A stretch of 64,000 nt of DNA from Methylophilaceae bacterium (GTDB lineage: Bacteria; Pseudomonadota; Gammaproteobacteria; Burkholderiales; Methylophilaceae). The notes below the pieces were generated by a model. The model searched no databases and was not told where the DNA came from. It saw only the letters and a list, made by a program, of their open reading frames with translations. The translations under genes and the position numbers were made by a program. Position 1 is the stretch's first letter; each line of letters starts with the position of its first letter. Below are positions 29,028 through 38,091 of the stretch, piece by piece. Location: contig JAOMTQ010000001.1 in assembly GCA_028355955.1 (NCBI GenBank), positions 62,001-126,000 on the forward strand, written 5' to 3'.

Positions 29028-29050
29028 ATTAATATTTTCTTTATAAAATT

Positions 29051-30442
29051 TTAAAGGCAGTCGCTGACCCTTACTTTTAACTCGTCAAGGCCTAAGACGT
29101 ATATTATACTCCCTATGTTAGGTGTATTAAGATTTCCTGCAACCCTCACTCGGAGAGGCATTGCAATTTCAGGAAACTTTAACCCATTGTTTTTTACAAA
29201 ATCTTTTATACATTGATTAATGTCATCCTCTTGCCACTTTATGCGTTGAAGACTATCGACTAATGCTTTAATATTTTTTCTACTCACTTCATTTATATAC
29301 TTTGACTCTAACTCTATATCAATCTCAGGTTTTTTAAAAAAATAAACAATATTTTCAAAAAGTGTATTTAGGTTCGTTTCTCTATCCTTATATAAATTAA
29401 GCGCATTGCGAATAATTTCTTTATTATTGGCTGGGCAATTAATTTGATTAAGCTTTAAAGCGGCCATTTCTGTCAACTTGTTGATATCGTATTCCTTTAT
29501 ATACTCTCCATTCAGCCAATCCAGCTTTGCCTTATCAAACTGAGCTGATGATGACGTGACATGCTCAAAATCAAACCATTCACAAAAGCTTTCCATAGAA
29601 AACTTTTCATCATCACCATGTGACCAACCCAGTCTAGCAAGATAATTATTTAAGGATTCGGATAGATAACCGTCTTCCTTATACTGCATAACGTTAACCG
29701 ACCCATGTCTCTTTGAAAGCTTTTGACCATCTGGCCCATGGATCATTGATAGGTGTGCGTAATTTGGAATTGGAGCTTTTAAAGAATTTAGCAGATTAAT
29801 CTGTCTTGGGGTGTTATTGATATGGTCGTCTCCCCTGATTACATGAGAAACATCCATATCCCAGTCATCAATAACCACACAAAAATTATAAGTTGGTGTT
29901 CCGTCTGACCTTGCAATAATAAAGTCGTCTAACTCTTCATTATTGATATTAATTTCACCTTTTACTAAATCAATCCACTTAACAATGCCTGTTTTCGGAT
30001 TTTTAAATCTTATTGTGGGAGAGGCATCTTTAGGAGGCTGTGGTAAAGCCTTACCATACTCTGGCCTCCAACGACCATCATAACGGGGCTTATCTCCTTT
30101 TTTTATCTGCTCATCTCTCAGATTATCAAGCTCTTCTTTGGAAGCGTAACAATAGTAAGCATCCCCACTTTCAATCATGGTATTTATATATTTTTTATAT
30201 AAATCTAAGCGTTTCGTTTGATATTGTATTGTTTTATCATGTTCAAGTCCTAACCATTTCATGCCGTCTAATATTGCATTGATAGCATTTTCTGAAGATC
30301 TTTCAATATCAGTATCTTCAATTCTTAGTAAAAAATCGCCCTTGTTTTTTTTCGCATAAGCATATGAAAATAATGCCGTCCTGACACCACCAACATGTAG
30401 GTATCCTGTTGGGCTTGGAGCAAATCTAGTGACTACCTTCAT
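29051..30442 (-). CDS. gltX: Glutamyl-tRNA synthetase
   Basis: 463 residues, class I synthetase. The HIGH-equivalent is PTGYLHVGG near residue 10 and the KMSKS-equivalent GQKLSKRHG near residue 235; LRIEDTD and [14 protein letters not shown] are also typical. The [14 protein letters not shown] and [11 protein letters not shown] segments look betaproteobacterial. It charges tRNA-Glu. The gene is 23 bp upstream of the hfq start and 15 bp downstream of a ZIP transporter gene. Confidence 0.97.
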   Translation of the reverse strand: MKVVTRFAPSPTGYLHVGGVRTALFSYAYAKKNKGDFLLRIEDTDIERSSENAINAILDGMKWLGLEHDKTIQYQTKRLDLYKKYINTMIESGDAYYCYASKEELDNLRDEQIKKGDKPRYDGRWRPEYGKALPQPPKDASPTIRFKNPKTGIVKWIDLVKGEININNEELDDFIIARSDGTPTYNFCVVIDDWDMDVSHVIRGDDHINNTPRQINLLNSLKAPIPNYAHLSMIHGPDGQKLSKRHGSVNVMQYKEDGYLSESLNNYLARLGWSHGDDEKFSMESFCEWFDFEHVTSSSAQFDKAKLDWLNGEYIKEYDINKLTEMAALKLNQINCPANNKEIIRNALNLYKDRETNLNTLFENIVYFFKKPEIDIELESKYINEVSRKNIKALVDSLQRIKWQEDDINQCIKDFVKNNGLKFPEIAMPLRVRVAGNLNTPNIGSIIYVLGLDELKVRVSDCL

Positions 30443-30457
30443 AAAATAATCCTTATT

Positions 30458-31234
30458 TTAATGAATAGAATCATGAAGAAAATAAATGATGGCTACCCCA
30501 AGCAATATAAATGATATTTGCTTTATAGAATCTTTCGCATCTGTTTTCTCATGAAGATCTGGAATAAGATCTGATATTGCAACATATATCATACTTGACG
30601 CAGCAATTGCTAAAACATAAGGAACAAGATTCTCCATTACACTAAGGATATAAAATGATAAAAGACCTCCTAATAATGTTGCAAAACTTGAGGCTATATT
30701 CCACATATACGCCTTAAACTTAGATAGACCTTGATGCAAAAGCACTGAAAATATGCTCATTTCTTGAGGTAAACAATGAAGTAACATTGAGAGGGCAGTA
30801 ATTAAACCAAGTTTAATATCAACCAAAAATGCACTCGCAATTAATATGCCATCAACGAAGTTATGAAATAAATCACCAATAACAATAATACCGCTATTTC
30901 CAATGGGTTTACTTTGCTTTGATTGTGTATCGCATTCAGTATGTTTGTGACAATGAGAACCATGGCAATGACGCCATATCATTAACTTTTCTAGAATAAA
31001 AAGTATCAGTATTCCAATCAATACCGTAAAACTAATATCATGGAAATTATTATTTGAAGCCTCCATTGCATGAGGAATAATTTCAAGAAATGAGGTAGTT
31101 AATAGCGTTCCTACAGCCAAACTCACTAAATTGTTTGTTAAAGCTGCATTAGCATTCTTGAAAATTATGCTGGCAAGTAGGAGGCTCATTAATCCTCCAG
31201 CGAATGAAACAGCTATGATCCAATATAGAGCCAT
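30458..31234 (-). CDS. ZIP-family divalent metal transporter
   Basis: 258 residues with about eight hydrophobic helices. The metal-binding signatures HNFVDGILIASAF (helix 4) and LHCLPQEMSIFSVLL (helix 5) identify a ZIP importer, and a His/Cys-rich cytoplasmic loop (HCHGSHCHKHTEC, near residue 92-104) is typical. Zinc is the likely substrate, other divalent ions possible. A TATAAT box on the minus strand at 31264-31259 gives it its own promoter. It lies in the inner membrane. Confidence 0.9.
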   Translation of the reverse strand: MALYWIIAVSFAGGLMSLLLASIIFKNANAALTNNLVSLAVGTLLTTSFLEIIPHAMEASNNNFHDISFTVLIGILILFILEKLMIWRHCHGSHCHKHTECDTQSKQSKPIGNSGIIVIGDLFHNFVDGILIASAFLVDIKLGLITALSMLLHCLPQEMSIFSVLLHQGLSKFKAYMWNIASSFATLLGGLLSFYILSVMENLVPYVLAIAASSMIYVAISDLIPDLHEKTDAKDSIKQISFILLGVAIIYFLHDSIH

Positions 31235-31258
31235 TGTTTATCCATAAAAAAGTAACCT

Positions 31259-31264
31259 ATTATA
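31259..31264 (-). promoter_or_regulatory. -10 box upstream of the ZIP transporter gene
   Basis: Perfect TATAAT on the minus strand, 24 bases before the start codon, in a 58-bp gap between pgeF and the transporter gene. No convincing -35 at 17 bases; no obvious Zur-type palindrome recognised. Confidence 0.45.
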
Positions 31265-31292
31265 GTTTGAAGTTAGATAAGATGAAATAAAA

Positions 31293-31988
31293 TTATGCTT
31301 CCATCCATATTAATGAAGTCATTCTTTCTTTAGAAGCCTCCCTTCGATATGAGTAATAATTATTAGAATTTTTATAAGTACAGAGATTCTTCGTAATGTA
31401 TATTTTTTCTACACCTAAGCTAAGTAACTTAAGCTGTGCTACTTTAAGCATAGAAAGAAAAAATTTACCATTCGCGCCATGTTTAAATGCCTCATCAGTA
31501 GTTGAGTCATTCTCCAAAAAAATATTTCTTACTTCAGGCCCTACCTCAAAACATTCTTGGCTAATATGAGGGCCAATCCAAACTATAATTTTTCCTTTAG
31601 CGTTAATTTTTTTTAAGGTGTTTTCAATAATGCCAGACGATAGACCTCTCCAACCTGCATGAATAGCAGCAACAAAACTCCCCTCTTCATCTGTAATCAA
31701 TAAAGGCATACAATCAGCTGTTCTGATTGAGCAGATCACTCTGGGATGCTTTGTATATGCAGCATCAGCATCACGATCATCACTTGGTAATTCAATTGAT
31801 GTATTACTATGTGATTGATTTAATCCTATTGCTTTTTTGTTGATAAATTCAAGACCAAAATTAGTTGATAATTTTATTTTGTTTAAATGTGAAGATTCTT
31901 TTCTAGGATTAGTATTTCTAGTTGTTTGTAAGGCAAAAATATTTTTTGGGACAATCCATTCGGGTTCAAATATATTTATATTATCCAT
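31293..31988 (-). CDS. pgeF: Multicopper-fold purine nucleoside phosphorylase / peptidoglycan editing factor PgeF
   Basis: 231 residues of the YfiH/DUF152 family. The zinc-site residues are seen in LNQSHSN (His), TADCMPLLITD (Cys) and IHAGWRGL (His). These proteins act on purine nucleosides in many bacteria and, in E. coli, prevent misincorporation of L-Ser into peptidoglycan. In proteobacteria it regularly follows rluD, as here (11 bp gap), and bamD is divergent from rluD. Cytoplasmic. Confidence 0.93.
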   Translation of the reverse strand: MDNINIFEPEWIVPKNIFALQTTRNTNPRKESSHLNKIKLSTNFGLEFINKKAIGLNQSHSNTSIELPSDDRDADAAYTKHPRVICSIRTADCMPLLITDEEGSFVAAIHAGWRGLSSGIIENTLKKINAKGKIIVWIGPHISQECFEVGPEVRNIFLENDSTTDEAFKHGANGKFFLSMLKVAQLKLLSLGVEKIYITKNLCTYKNSNNYYSYRREASKERMTSLIWMEA

Positions 31989-31999
31989 ACAAATAGGTA

Positions 32000-32965
32000 T
32001 TAAGGAGAAATTGAGCTTTCTTGTCTAATTAAATCAAGAAGGCTTTTCATATCTTCTGGGAGATCAATATCCCAACGCATATGCTTTTTCATATTTGGAT
32101 GAATTAATCCTAATGAACTAGAATGAAGGGCTTGCCTAGGAAAGTTAATTGTTGCTTCTTTCAGAGTAAATGAAATCTCTTTTGTTGGAATAATTTTCTT
32201 GAGCCCATAAGTCTGATCTCCAACTATAGGAGATGTATTATGATTCATGTGTACCCTTATCTGATGTGTTCTCCCTGTCTCAAGTTTGCATCTCAAGTAG
32301 CTATGCATTATAAATCGCTCCAGAACTTCATAATGTGTCACTGCATTCTTTCCGTTATTTTTGTTTATAGCCATTTTTGTTCTAACAGATGGGTGACGCC
32401 CAATAGGAAGATCAATTGATTTATTTATAAGTACTTGGCCCCAGACGATCGCCCGATACTCTCTAAATACTTTTTTTGATTGTAATTGTCTGATAAGGCT
32501 TAATTGTGTAATTTCATCTTTTGCGATAACCATTAGACCCGTTGTATCTTTATCGAGACGATGGACAATTCCACACCTTGGTAAAGATTTATTTTTAGGA
32601 AAGTGAAATAAAATGGCATTCAATATAGTTCCACCCCAGTTGCCAGCAGCGGGATGAACTACCATATTCTTATCTTTATTAATTACAAATAAATTTTCAT
32701 CCTCATAGACAATATTAAGTGGAATATTTTCTGCTTCAAATTGTAATATTTTTTCGTCTTGTTGCACCTCAATACTAACTTTCTCTCCACCTAAGACAAT
32801 GTCCTTTGAAGAGATTTTTTTATTTTCGAGTAAAATAAATCCAGATTTAATCCACACTTGAATCTTTGCTCTTGAATAGATTGACATCAACTCTTGAAGT
32901 GCAATATCTACCCTTTTACCAGTTGATTTCTTAGGTATGATTAACTCTAATTTTTCTTGCTTCAT
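32000..32965 (-). CDS. rluD: 23S rRNA pseudouridine(1911/1915/1917) synthase
   Basis: 321 residues: an S4-like RNA-binding domain (~15-75) and a RluA-family catalytic domain with the aspartate in RLDKDTTGLMVIAKD (~140), plus CKLETGRTHQIRVHM. RluD modifies helix 69 of 23S rRNA. The gene order bamD (divergent)-rluD-pgeF is a classic proteobacterial arrangement. The promoter region shared with bamD is only 23 bp. Confidence 0.95.
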   Translation of the reverse strand: MKQEKLELIIPKKSTGKRVDIALQELMSIYSRAKIQVWIKSGFILLENKKISSKDIVLGGEKVSIEVQQDEKILQFEAENIPLNIVYEDENLFVINKDKNMVVHPAAGNWGGTILNAILFHFPKNKSLPRCGIVHRLDKDTTGLMVIAKDEITQLSLIRQLQSKKVFREYRAIVWGQVLINKSIDLPIGRHPSVRTKMAINKNNGKNAVTHYEVLERFIMHSYLRCKLETGRTHQIRVHMNHNTSPIVGDQTYGLKKIIPTKEISFTLKEATINFPRQALHSSSLGLIHPNMKKHMRWDIDLPEDMKSLLDLIRQESSISP

Positions 32966-32969
32966 AAGG

Positions 32970-32975
32970 TATAAT
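32970..32975 (+). promoter_or_regulatory. -10 box of the bamD promoter
   Basis: Perfect TATAAT 13 bases before the ATG at 32989. Transcription would start about seven bases before that ATG, giving an almost leaderless message, or about 22 bases before the alternative ATG at 33004. No Shine-Dalgarno precedes either start. Confidence 0.5.
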
Positions 32976-32988
32976 TTACATCATCACA

Positions 32989-33810
32989 ATGATTAATCAA
33001 CCTATGAAATTAATTTCAACATTAGCACTTACTTTTCTTCTATCAGGTTGTTTTTTCTTTGGCGATCCCGTTGAATTTGACGAAACTACTGGGCAAACAC
33101 CTCAATGGATACTCTCTAGAGGTGAGGCTTATGCAAGCAACAGTGACTGGCCATCAGCAATAAGAGTTTTAGAAAAAGGAGAGCAACGTTACCCAAACTC
33201 AAAGCTTGCTCCACAATTTAAATTAGATCTGGCTTATTCGTATTATAGATTCTCTGAAGATGCAGAAGCCATTGCTATGCTCGATAAATTTATTAGGCTT
33301 TACCCAAACCATCCAACTGTTGATTATGCATATTATCTTAAAGGGGTCGTTCTTTTTGTGGATAGAAACTTGCTAGACAAATTCACTTTACAAGATATTA
33401 GCGATCGCGATGTTGCCCCCCTAAAGGACAGCTTTCTTACCTTTAACATTATTGTAGAGCGATATCCTGATAGTAAATACTATGACGATGCTTTGATTCG
33501 AATGACATACCTAATGAATAAAATGGCAGAACATGAAATTCATGTTGCAAGATACTATATGAAACGGAAGGCCTATATAGCTGCTCTTAATCGGGCACAG
33601 TCTGTACTGAAAGAGTTTCCACAAACTATTCACCAAGAAGAAGCTTTAATTATTATGATTAGTGCTTATGAATTTCTTGGAATTCAAGATCTTCAGAAGG
33701 ATACTGAAGAAATACTTAAATTAAATTATCCTAATAGTAAATTTCATACAAAAGATCTTCAAGCTCAGAAGAAAAATTGGTGGAATATTTGGGATAGCCT
33801 TTATGATTAA
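32989..33810 (+). CDS. bamD: Outer membrane protein assembly lipoprotein BamD
   Basis: 273 residues (268 from the alternative ATG at 33004, which gives the neat signal peptide MKLISTLALTFLLSGC). Lipobox LSGC; the mature part contains TPR-like helices (residues ~40-240) with WPSAIRVLEKGEQRYPNSKL and FIRLYPNHPTVDYAYYLKG typical of BamD/ComL. It is part of the BAM complex on the inner face of the outer membrane. BamB of the same complex is encoded 1.4 kb away on the other strand. Confidence 0.95.
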   Translation: MINQPMKLISTLALTFLLSGCFFFGDPVEFDETTGQTPQWILSRGEAYASNSDWPSAIRVLEKGEQRYPNSKLAPQFKLDLAYSYYRFSEDAEAIAMLDKFIRLYPNHPTVDYAYYLKGVVLFVDRNLLDKFTLQDISDRDVAPLKDSFLTFNIIVERYPDSKYYDDALIRMTYLMNKMAEHEIHVARYYMKRKAYIAALNRAQSVLKEFPQTIHQEEALIIMISAYEFLGIQDLQKDTEEILKLNYPNSKFHTKDLQAQKKNWWNIWDSLYD

Positions 33811-35216
33811 TTAGAAACGTTTTTTTTATTCAATTTTTCTCTAAATTCATTTTTAATTTTTCTTCTAGTTACAAGACCAGTTTTCTTTGGCTTCAAATCT
33901 TTTTTATCAAAAGGATTTTCAGAATTTTTTAGTAAAACTTTGATCGGTGTACCAACCAATTGAAATGATTTTCTAAAAAAAGACTCCAGAAAAACAAGAT
34001 AATCTTTTTTTATTTCATTTAAATGATTACCATGAATAATGATTTGTGGGGGATTCAAACCGCCTTGATGCGCATATTTCAATTTTGGCCTTATGCCCTT
34101 AATAATTTTTGGCGGATGCGCAATTAAAGCATTCTCAAGCACAGAGTTAATTTGTGGAGTTGAGAGTTTTTTTTGTGATGATTGATATGCTTTTTTGATA
34201 GCTCTCATCATTTCTGAAAAACCTGTTTTATTAATTGCTGAAATAAATACCACCTCAGCAAAATTAACAAAAGAGAGTTTTCTATCTATCTGGTTTTTTA
34301 TCTTATCTTTTTCATATACATCTAATAAATCCCATTTATTAATAACGACAACCAAAGACCTTCCTGTTTCGATTACAAACGCAAGAATATGCAAGTCTTG
34401 GGCTGAAAGCCCATCTTTTCCATCTATGAGTAAAACCGCAATGTTCGACTGCTCTACAGCACTTAACGTTTTAATAATTGAAAATTTTTCTATCGTTTCA
34501 AATACCTTTCCTTTTTTCCTAATACCTGCAGTATCCGTTAAGGTATAAGAATCTTTTCCCCAAAAAAATTCTGTTGAAATTGCATCTCTTGTTGTTCCAG
34601 GTTGGTCAAATGCAATAAATCTATCTTCTCCAAGCAATCCATTAATGAGGGTAGATTTTCCAACATTGGGTTTACCAACTATCGATATTTTTGGATGGTT
34701 TTCATCCTCAATCTCTTCATCGCCGACTTCATCAAACGTCAATAAAAAATCTTTCAGCGCTGAAATACCTTCTCCATGCGCAGAAGACAGTCTAACTAAA
34801 TTTGAAAACCCCAGTGAATAAAAATCTACGAATGCTTTTTCATCAAGAATTCCTTCAGCTTTGTTTACTGCAATAATCTTTGGCTTCTCATTCTTTCTAA
34901 TAATGTCAGCAATATGTTCATCGGTTGGATGCAATCCCTTCCTGGAATCAACCATAAAGATAATAATATCGCTTTCATCAATTGCTTGTTTTGTTTGGAG
35001 AGCCATTTCCTGAACAATGCCCTCCTTATTTTTTGGCTCAAACCCTCCCGTATCAACCAGTAAAAATTGACAATCTTGAATCTCTAATTTTCCATAGTGC
35101 CTATCTCTTGTGAGACCTGGCATATCAGCCACGATTGCATCTCGAGTGTTCGTTAAACGATTAAATAAACTTGATTTACCTACATTAGGCCTACCAACTA
35201 TGACGATACTCTTCAT
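33807..35216 (-). CDS. der: Ribosome biogenesis GTPase Der (EngA)
   Basis: 469 residues with two consecutive GTPase domains: G1 GRPNVGKSS (~7-15) and GKPNVGKST (~183-191), with DTGGF, NKAE, DTAGI and NKWD as the other G motifs, then a KH-like C-terminal domain (GNHLNEIKKDY) and a basic tail. Der is essential for 50S assembly. It follows bamB by 36 bp and ends against bamD (4 bp convergent overlap). Confidence 0.98.
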   Translation of the reverse strand: MKSIVIVGRPNVGKSSLFNRLTNTRDAIVADMPGLTRDRHYGKLEIQDCQFLLVDTGGFEPKNKEGIVQEMALQTKQAIDESDIIIFMVDSRKGLHPTDEHIADIIRKNEKPKIIAVNKAEGILDEKAFVDFYSLGFSNLVRLSSAHGEGISALKDFLLTFDEVGDEEIEDENHPKISIVGKPNVGKSTLINGLLGEDRFIAFDQPGTTRDAISTEFFWGKDSYTLTDTAGIRKKGKVFETIEKFSIIKTLSAVEQSNIAVLLIDGKDGLSAQDLHILAFVIETGRSLVVVINKWDLLDVYEKDKIKNQIDRKLSFVNFAEVVFISAINKTGFSEMMRAIKKAYQSSQKKLSTPQINSVLENALIAHPPKIIKGIRPKLKYAHQGGLNPPQIIIHGNHLNEIKKDYLVFLESFFRKSFQLVGTPIKVLLKNSENPFDKKDLKPKKTGLVTRRKIKNEFREKLNKKNVSN

Positions 35217-35252
35217 TTTATTTGACCAACTAATTAATTTTTTAAACTAAAT

Positions 35253-36665
35253 CTAATAACAATTTTTTCTTTTTCTATTACCCTTATTCCTAATGTCACC
35301 TTCTTCAACATCACACATTTCGTTTGTTGGAGCTTCAGTAGCTTCAGTAGCTTCAGTAGCTTCAGTAGCTTCAGTAGCTTCAGTAGCTTCAGTAGCTTCA
35401 GTAGCTTCAGTAGCTTCAGTAGCTTCCATACTATTTTCATCGATATCTTGTTGTTCATCAATGTTATCTTCTGCTTCTTCTTGTGAAACTTTTTTTAATT
35501 GTATATAGAAAACATTGCCATCTAAATCAATTCCTAAGATTTTATTATCACCAATAGAATAAATATTTTTCCCTATAGGCACATCAGATGTTATTTGAGC
35601 TCTCCCTTCAACAACACCTGTTTCTGAATTTAAAAGATGTAGGTAGCCATCAAAATCACCCACGGCAATATAATCGCCTACAATAATTGGGTTAGTTATT
35701 CTTCGATACTGTAAATCGGCATTTCTCCAATTTGTTTTTCCATTTTTTTTTGAATCTAAGGAGTAGAGTGAATCACTCTTATGAGCTAAATAAATATCAA
35801 AGCCATCAAAGGCAATATCATTAAAGCTTGAAATTTTTCGAGTCCATACGATACTTGCGTTCCTTCTGTCAATTGCTGATAAATCACCCGATGTTGAAAC
35901 TGCATAAACTTCAGCATCATTAATTATTGGTTTACTTAAGACATCACTGAGTCTATCAATATCTGTTACTCCTTTTATTTGAGATATATTTGCCTCCCAT
36001 ATAAATGCACCACTTTTTTGATGTACTGCTACAATTTTTCCTGCACCAAATCCACCATAAATAACTCCATCTGAAAAGGTTAAAGAGGATGTCCCATTGA
36101 AAGCTAAGGGAGGTGATGAATGTCTATATCTCCAGTCAATATCGCCTTGCTTTAGATCAATTTGTAAAATTTCATAGTTGGCAAGCCTAATGTAGGCTTT
36201 CTGATTATTAATGACTGGTGAAGTTAAAGCCTCACCATCAACAAATATCTTCCAAATTGCATTACCTTTACTATCAAGGCACCAAAGATAACTATCCTCC
36301 GTAATGAATAGAATATTTTCAAAATCTCCACCTACACCCATCACTATTTCTTCAGAAATCTCTTTTTCCCAAATAGTTTCACCAGTTGCGATTTGCATTT
36401 TTCGCAAACTACCATCGCTAGTAGCGGCTATCACAAACTCTTCAGAAAATATAAGATTAAGGTTATTTGCATCATTATCGCCAATTTTATTCTCCCAGAT
36501 TAGCTCTATAGAAGCCTTTTTGTCATAGGGTTTTATTTCAGTCGGGATATTATTAAATTCATCTGCAAAATATTGATCATCCATTTGATCAACAAAGTCT
36601 TCAACTGGTCCAAAAACGCAGCCAAATAAGAGAGATATAAGAAATATTAGAGGAATTAACCTCAT
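35253..36665 (-). CDS. bamB: Outer membrane assembly lipoprotein BamB with a repetitive C-terminal extension
   Basis: 470 residues. Lipoprotein signal with lipobox LFGC (Cys near residue 16), then an eight-blade PQQ-like beta-propeller (residues ~45-390; repeats such as ANYEILQIDLKQGDIDWRY, KSGAFIWEANI, RNASIVWTRKI). After the propeller comes an acidic linker (residues ~390-412), ten copies of Glu-Ala-Thr (about 414-445), and a basic, two-Cys tail. E. coli BamB is 392 residues and ends at the propeller, so the last ~75 residues are extra. The repeat DNA is a 9-bp tandem array, so its length may vary in frame between cells. Confidence 0.93.
   Translation of the reverse strand: MRLIPLIFLISLLFGCVFGPVEDFVDQMDDQYFADEFNNIPTEIKPYDKKASIELIWENKIGDNDANNLNLIFSEEFVIAATSDGSLRKMQIATGETIWEKEISEEIVMGVGGDFENILFITEDSYLWCLDSKGNAIWKIFVDGEALTSPVINNQKAYIRLANYEILQIDLKQGDIDWRYRHSSPPLAFNGTSSLTFSDGVIYGGFGAGKIVAVHQKSGAFIWEANISQIKGVTDIDRLSDVLSKPIINDAEVYAVSTSGDLSAIDRRNASIVWTRKISSFNDIAFDGFDIYLAHKSDSLYSLDSKKNGKTNWRNADLQYRRITNPIIVGDYIAVGDFDGYLHLLNSETGVVEGRAQITSDVPIGKNIYSIGDNKILGIDLDGNVFYIQLKKVSQEEAEDNIDEQQDIDENSMEATEATEATEATEATEATEATEATEATEATEAPTNEMCDVEEGDIRNKGNRKRKNCY
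35331..35426. repeat. 9-bp tandem repeat (AGCTTCAGT, ten full copies plus a partial one) within bamB
   Basis: Ten identical copies of AGCTTCAGT from 35331 to 35420 and a partial eleventh to 35426. On the coding strand the unit is ACTGAAGCT (Thr-Glu-Ala). Because the unit is a multiple of three, gain or loss of copies would not shift the frame. All ten copies are identical, implying recent expansion or active homogenisation. Confidence 0.97.
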
Positions 36666-37285
36666 TGACTAATTGAATTTAATTTATTCTCAATTACTTT
36701 ATGAAGTTCTCCTTGACCACCAAAATAACTAAGAGCAAGTTCATAAGATTTGATTGCATTATCTTTGTCACCCAATGCGAGGTAGATATCGCCTTTTAAA
36801 TCATTTGCTAAGCCAATATACCCATCAGTTATGATTTTATTTGCTACCTGAAGAGCTTCGTCTAGTTTATCCTGAACCAGATATAAGTTACCTAAGAGAT
36901 AATTTGCCATAGATTGTATTGATGACTCGATATTTTCACCTGAAGCCCAAACAAGCTCATTAGCTGCGGCAGAGTAATCTCCAGTTTCTACTAAAAGCTT
37001 AGAATAATAAATGGTTGCACGGCCGGCATAGGGTGAATTATTAAACTCATTTTGAAGTCTAGCTACTTTTAATTTAATTTCATCAATATTATCGATTTTG
37101 GATACGAGTACATCTTGGAAAAGTTGAGATGCTTCTTCAGCTTTAGATTCATTGGCTCTTATAAGATATTGGTATGCAAAAAAAGCTGCTAGAAATACTA
37201 TTATTGCTGAGAATATTTTAATTTTATGTAAATTATAAAAATTCTTAAAATACTCTGATTGTTGTTCATCGTTATCAAATGCCAT
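36662..37285 (-). CDS. yfgM: YfgM-family TPR membrane protein (periplasmic ancillary factor)
   Basis: 207 residues: short cytoplasmic N-terminus, one transmembrane helix (about 23-41, KIFSAIIVFLAAFFAYQYL), then TPR-like repeats in the periplasm (NSPYAGRATIYYSKLLVETG, YLLGNLYLVQDKLDEAL, DLKGDIYLALGDKDNAI). Matches YfgM, which associates with SecYEG and PpiD in E. coli. Overlaps bamB by 4 bp. The usual upstream neighbour, hisS, is here separated by two ABC ATPase genes. Confidence 0.93.
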   Translation of the reverse strand: MAFDNDEQQSEYFKNFYNLHKIKIFSAIIVFLAAFFAYQYLIRANESKAEEASQLFQDVLVSKIDNIDEIKLKVARLQNEFNNSPYAGRATIYYSKLLVETGDYSAAANELVWASGENIESSIQSMANYLLGNLYLVQDKLDEALQVANKIITDGYIGLANDLKGDIYLALGDKDNAIKSYELALSYFGGQGELHKVIENKLNSISQ

Positions 37286-37290
37286 ATATT

Positions 37291-38091
37291 TTAATTCCTT
37301 TTTGAGATTAATCCTGGAATAGATTGGATTAAGTCTTTTGTGTACTGGTTTTTCGGATTTTTGAAAATTATATCAGTTTTTCCTTCTTCGACGAGCTTTC
37401 CATGTCTCATTACCATGACATCATCTGCAACATGTCTTACTATCCTTAAATCATGAGTGATAAATAAATAAGTGAGTCCAAACTCTCTTTGTAAGTCTTT
37501 TAAAAGCTTTAATATCTGAGCTTGGACAGAGACATCAAGCGCTGAAACAGGTTCGTCACATATCACTAATTTCGGTTCAAGAATAAGCGCTCTAGCGATA
37601 CCAATTCTTTGCCGTTGGCCACCTGAAAACTGATGGGGGTATTTTTTTAAATCAGACACCTTCAGCCCAACACGCTCAATAAAATTCTTAATTTTTTTTC
37701 TACGAGCATCACCATCTTGATAGTTATGGATAAGAAGTGGCTCCTCCATAATTTGTAAGATGCTTAATCGAGGGTTTAGGGAAGCATAAGGATCTTGAAA
37801 AATCATCTGAATATCTTTTCTAACACTCTTTAATTTCTCCCCTTCAAGGCTCAGCAAATCAATACCGTCGAACTTAATACTGCCTTTATCAAGATTTACA
37901 AGACGCACTAAACTTTTAGCAAGTGTTGATTTTCCACTACCCGATTCGCCTACGACAGCCATCGTCGTCCCTTGGTTGATAGAAAAACTTACGTTATCAA
38001 GAGCGTGAATATTTGTCCTTACCCTAGAAAAAAATCCTTGTGTTTGCACATAGGTTTTTGATAGATTGGTCGTTTGAAGTAACTTATTCAT
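37291..38091 (-). CDS. Peptide-type ABC transporter ATP-binding protein (OppF/DppF-like)
   Basis: 266 residues. Walker A GESGSGKST (~50), Q-loop IFQDPYASLNPRLS, signature SGGQRQRIGIARAL, Walker B LVICDEPVSALDVS and H-loop ITHD. The C-terminal KNPKNQYTKDLIQSIPGL fits the Opp/Dpp family. A second ATPase precedes it with a 4-bp overlap. No permease or substrate-binding protein is in the window, so the membrane partners must be encoded elsewhere; the pair resembles a split version of YejF (uptake of small peptides). Confidence 0.92.
   Translation of the reverse strand: MNKLLQTTNLSKTYVQTQGFFSRVRTNIHALDNVSFSINQGTTMAVVGESGSGKSTLAKSLVRLVNLDKGSIKFDGIDLLSLEGEKLKSVRKDIQMIFQDPYASLNPRLSILQIMEEPLLIHNYQDGDARRKKIKNFIERVGLKVSDLKKYPHQFSGGQRQRIGIARALILEPKLVICDEPVSALDVSVQAQILKLLKDLQREFGLTYLFITHDLRIVRHVADDVMVMRHGKLVEEGKTDIIFKNPKNQYTKDLIQSIPGLISKRN

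Noticed and set aside
35234-35508. Open frames in other reading frames across the bamB repeat (poly Leu-Lys-Leu and Ser-Val-Ala)
   Set aside because: They arise because the 9-bp repeat has no stop in any frame; they have no start signal or family similarity and lie over a clear bamB gene.
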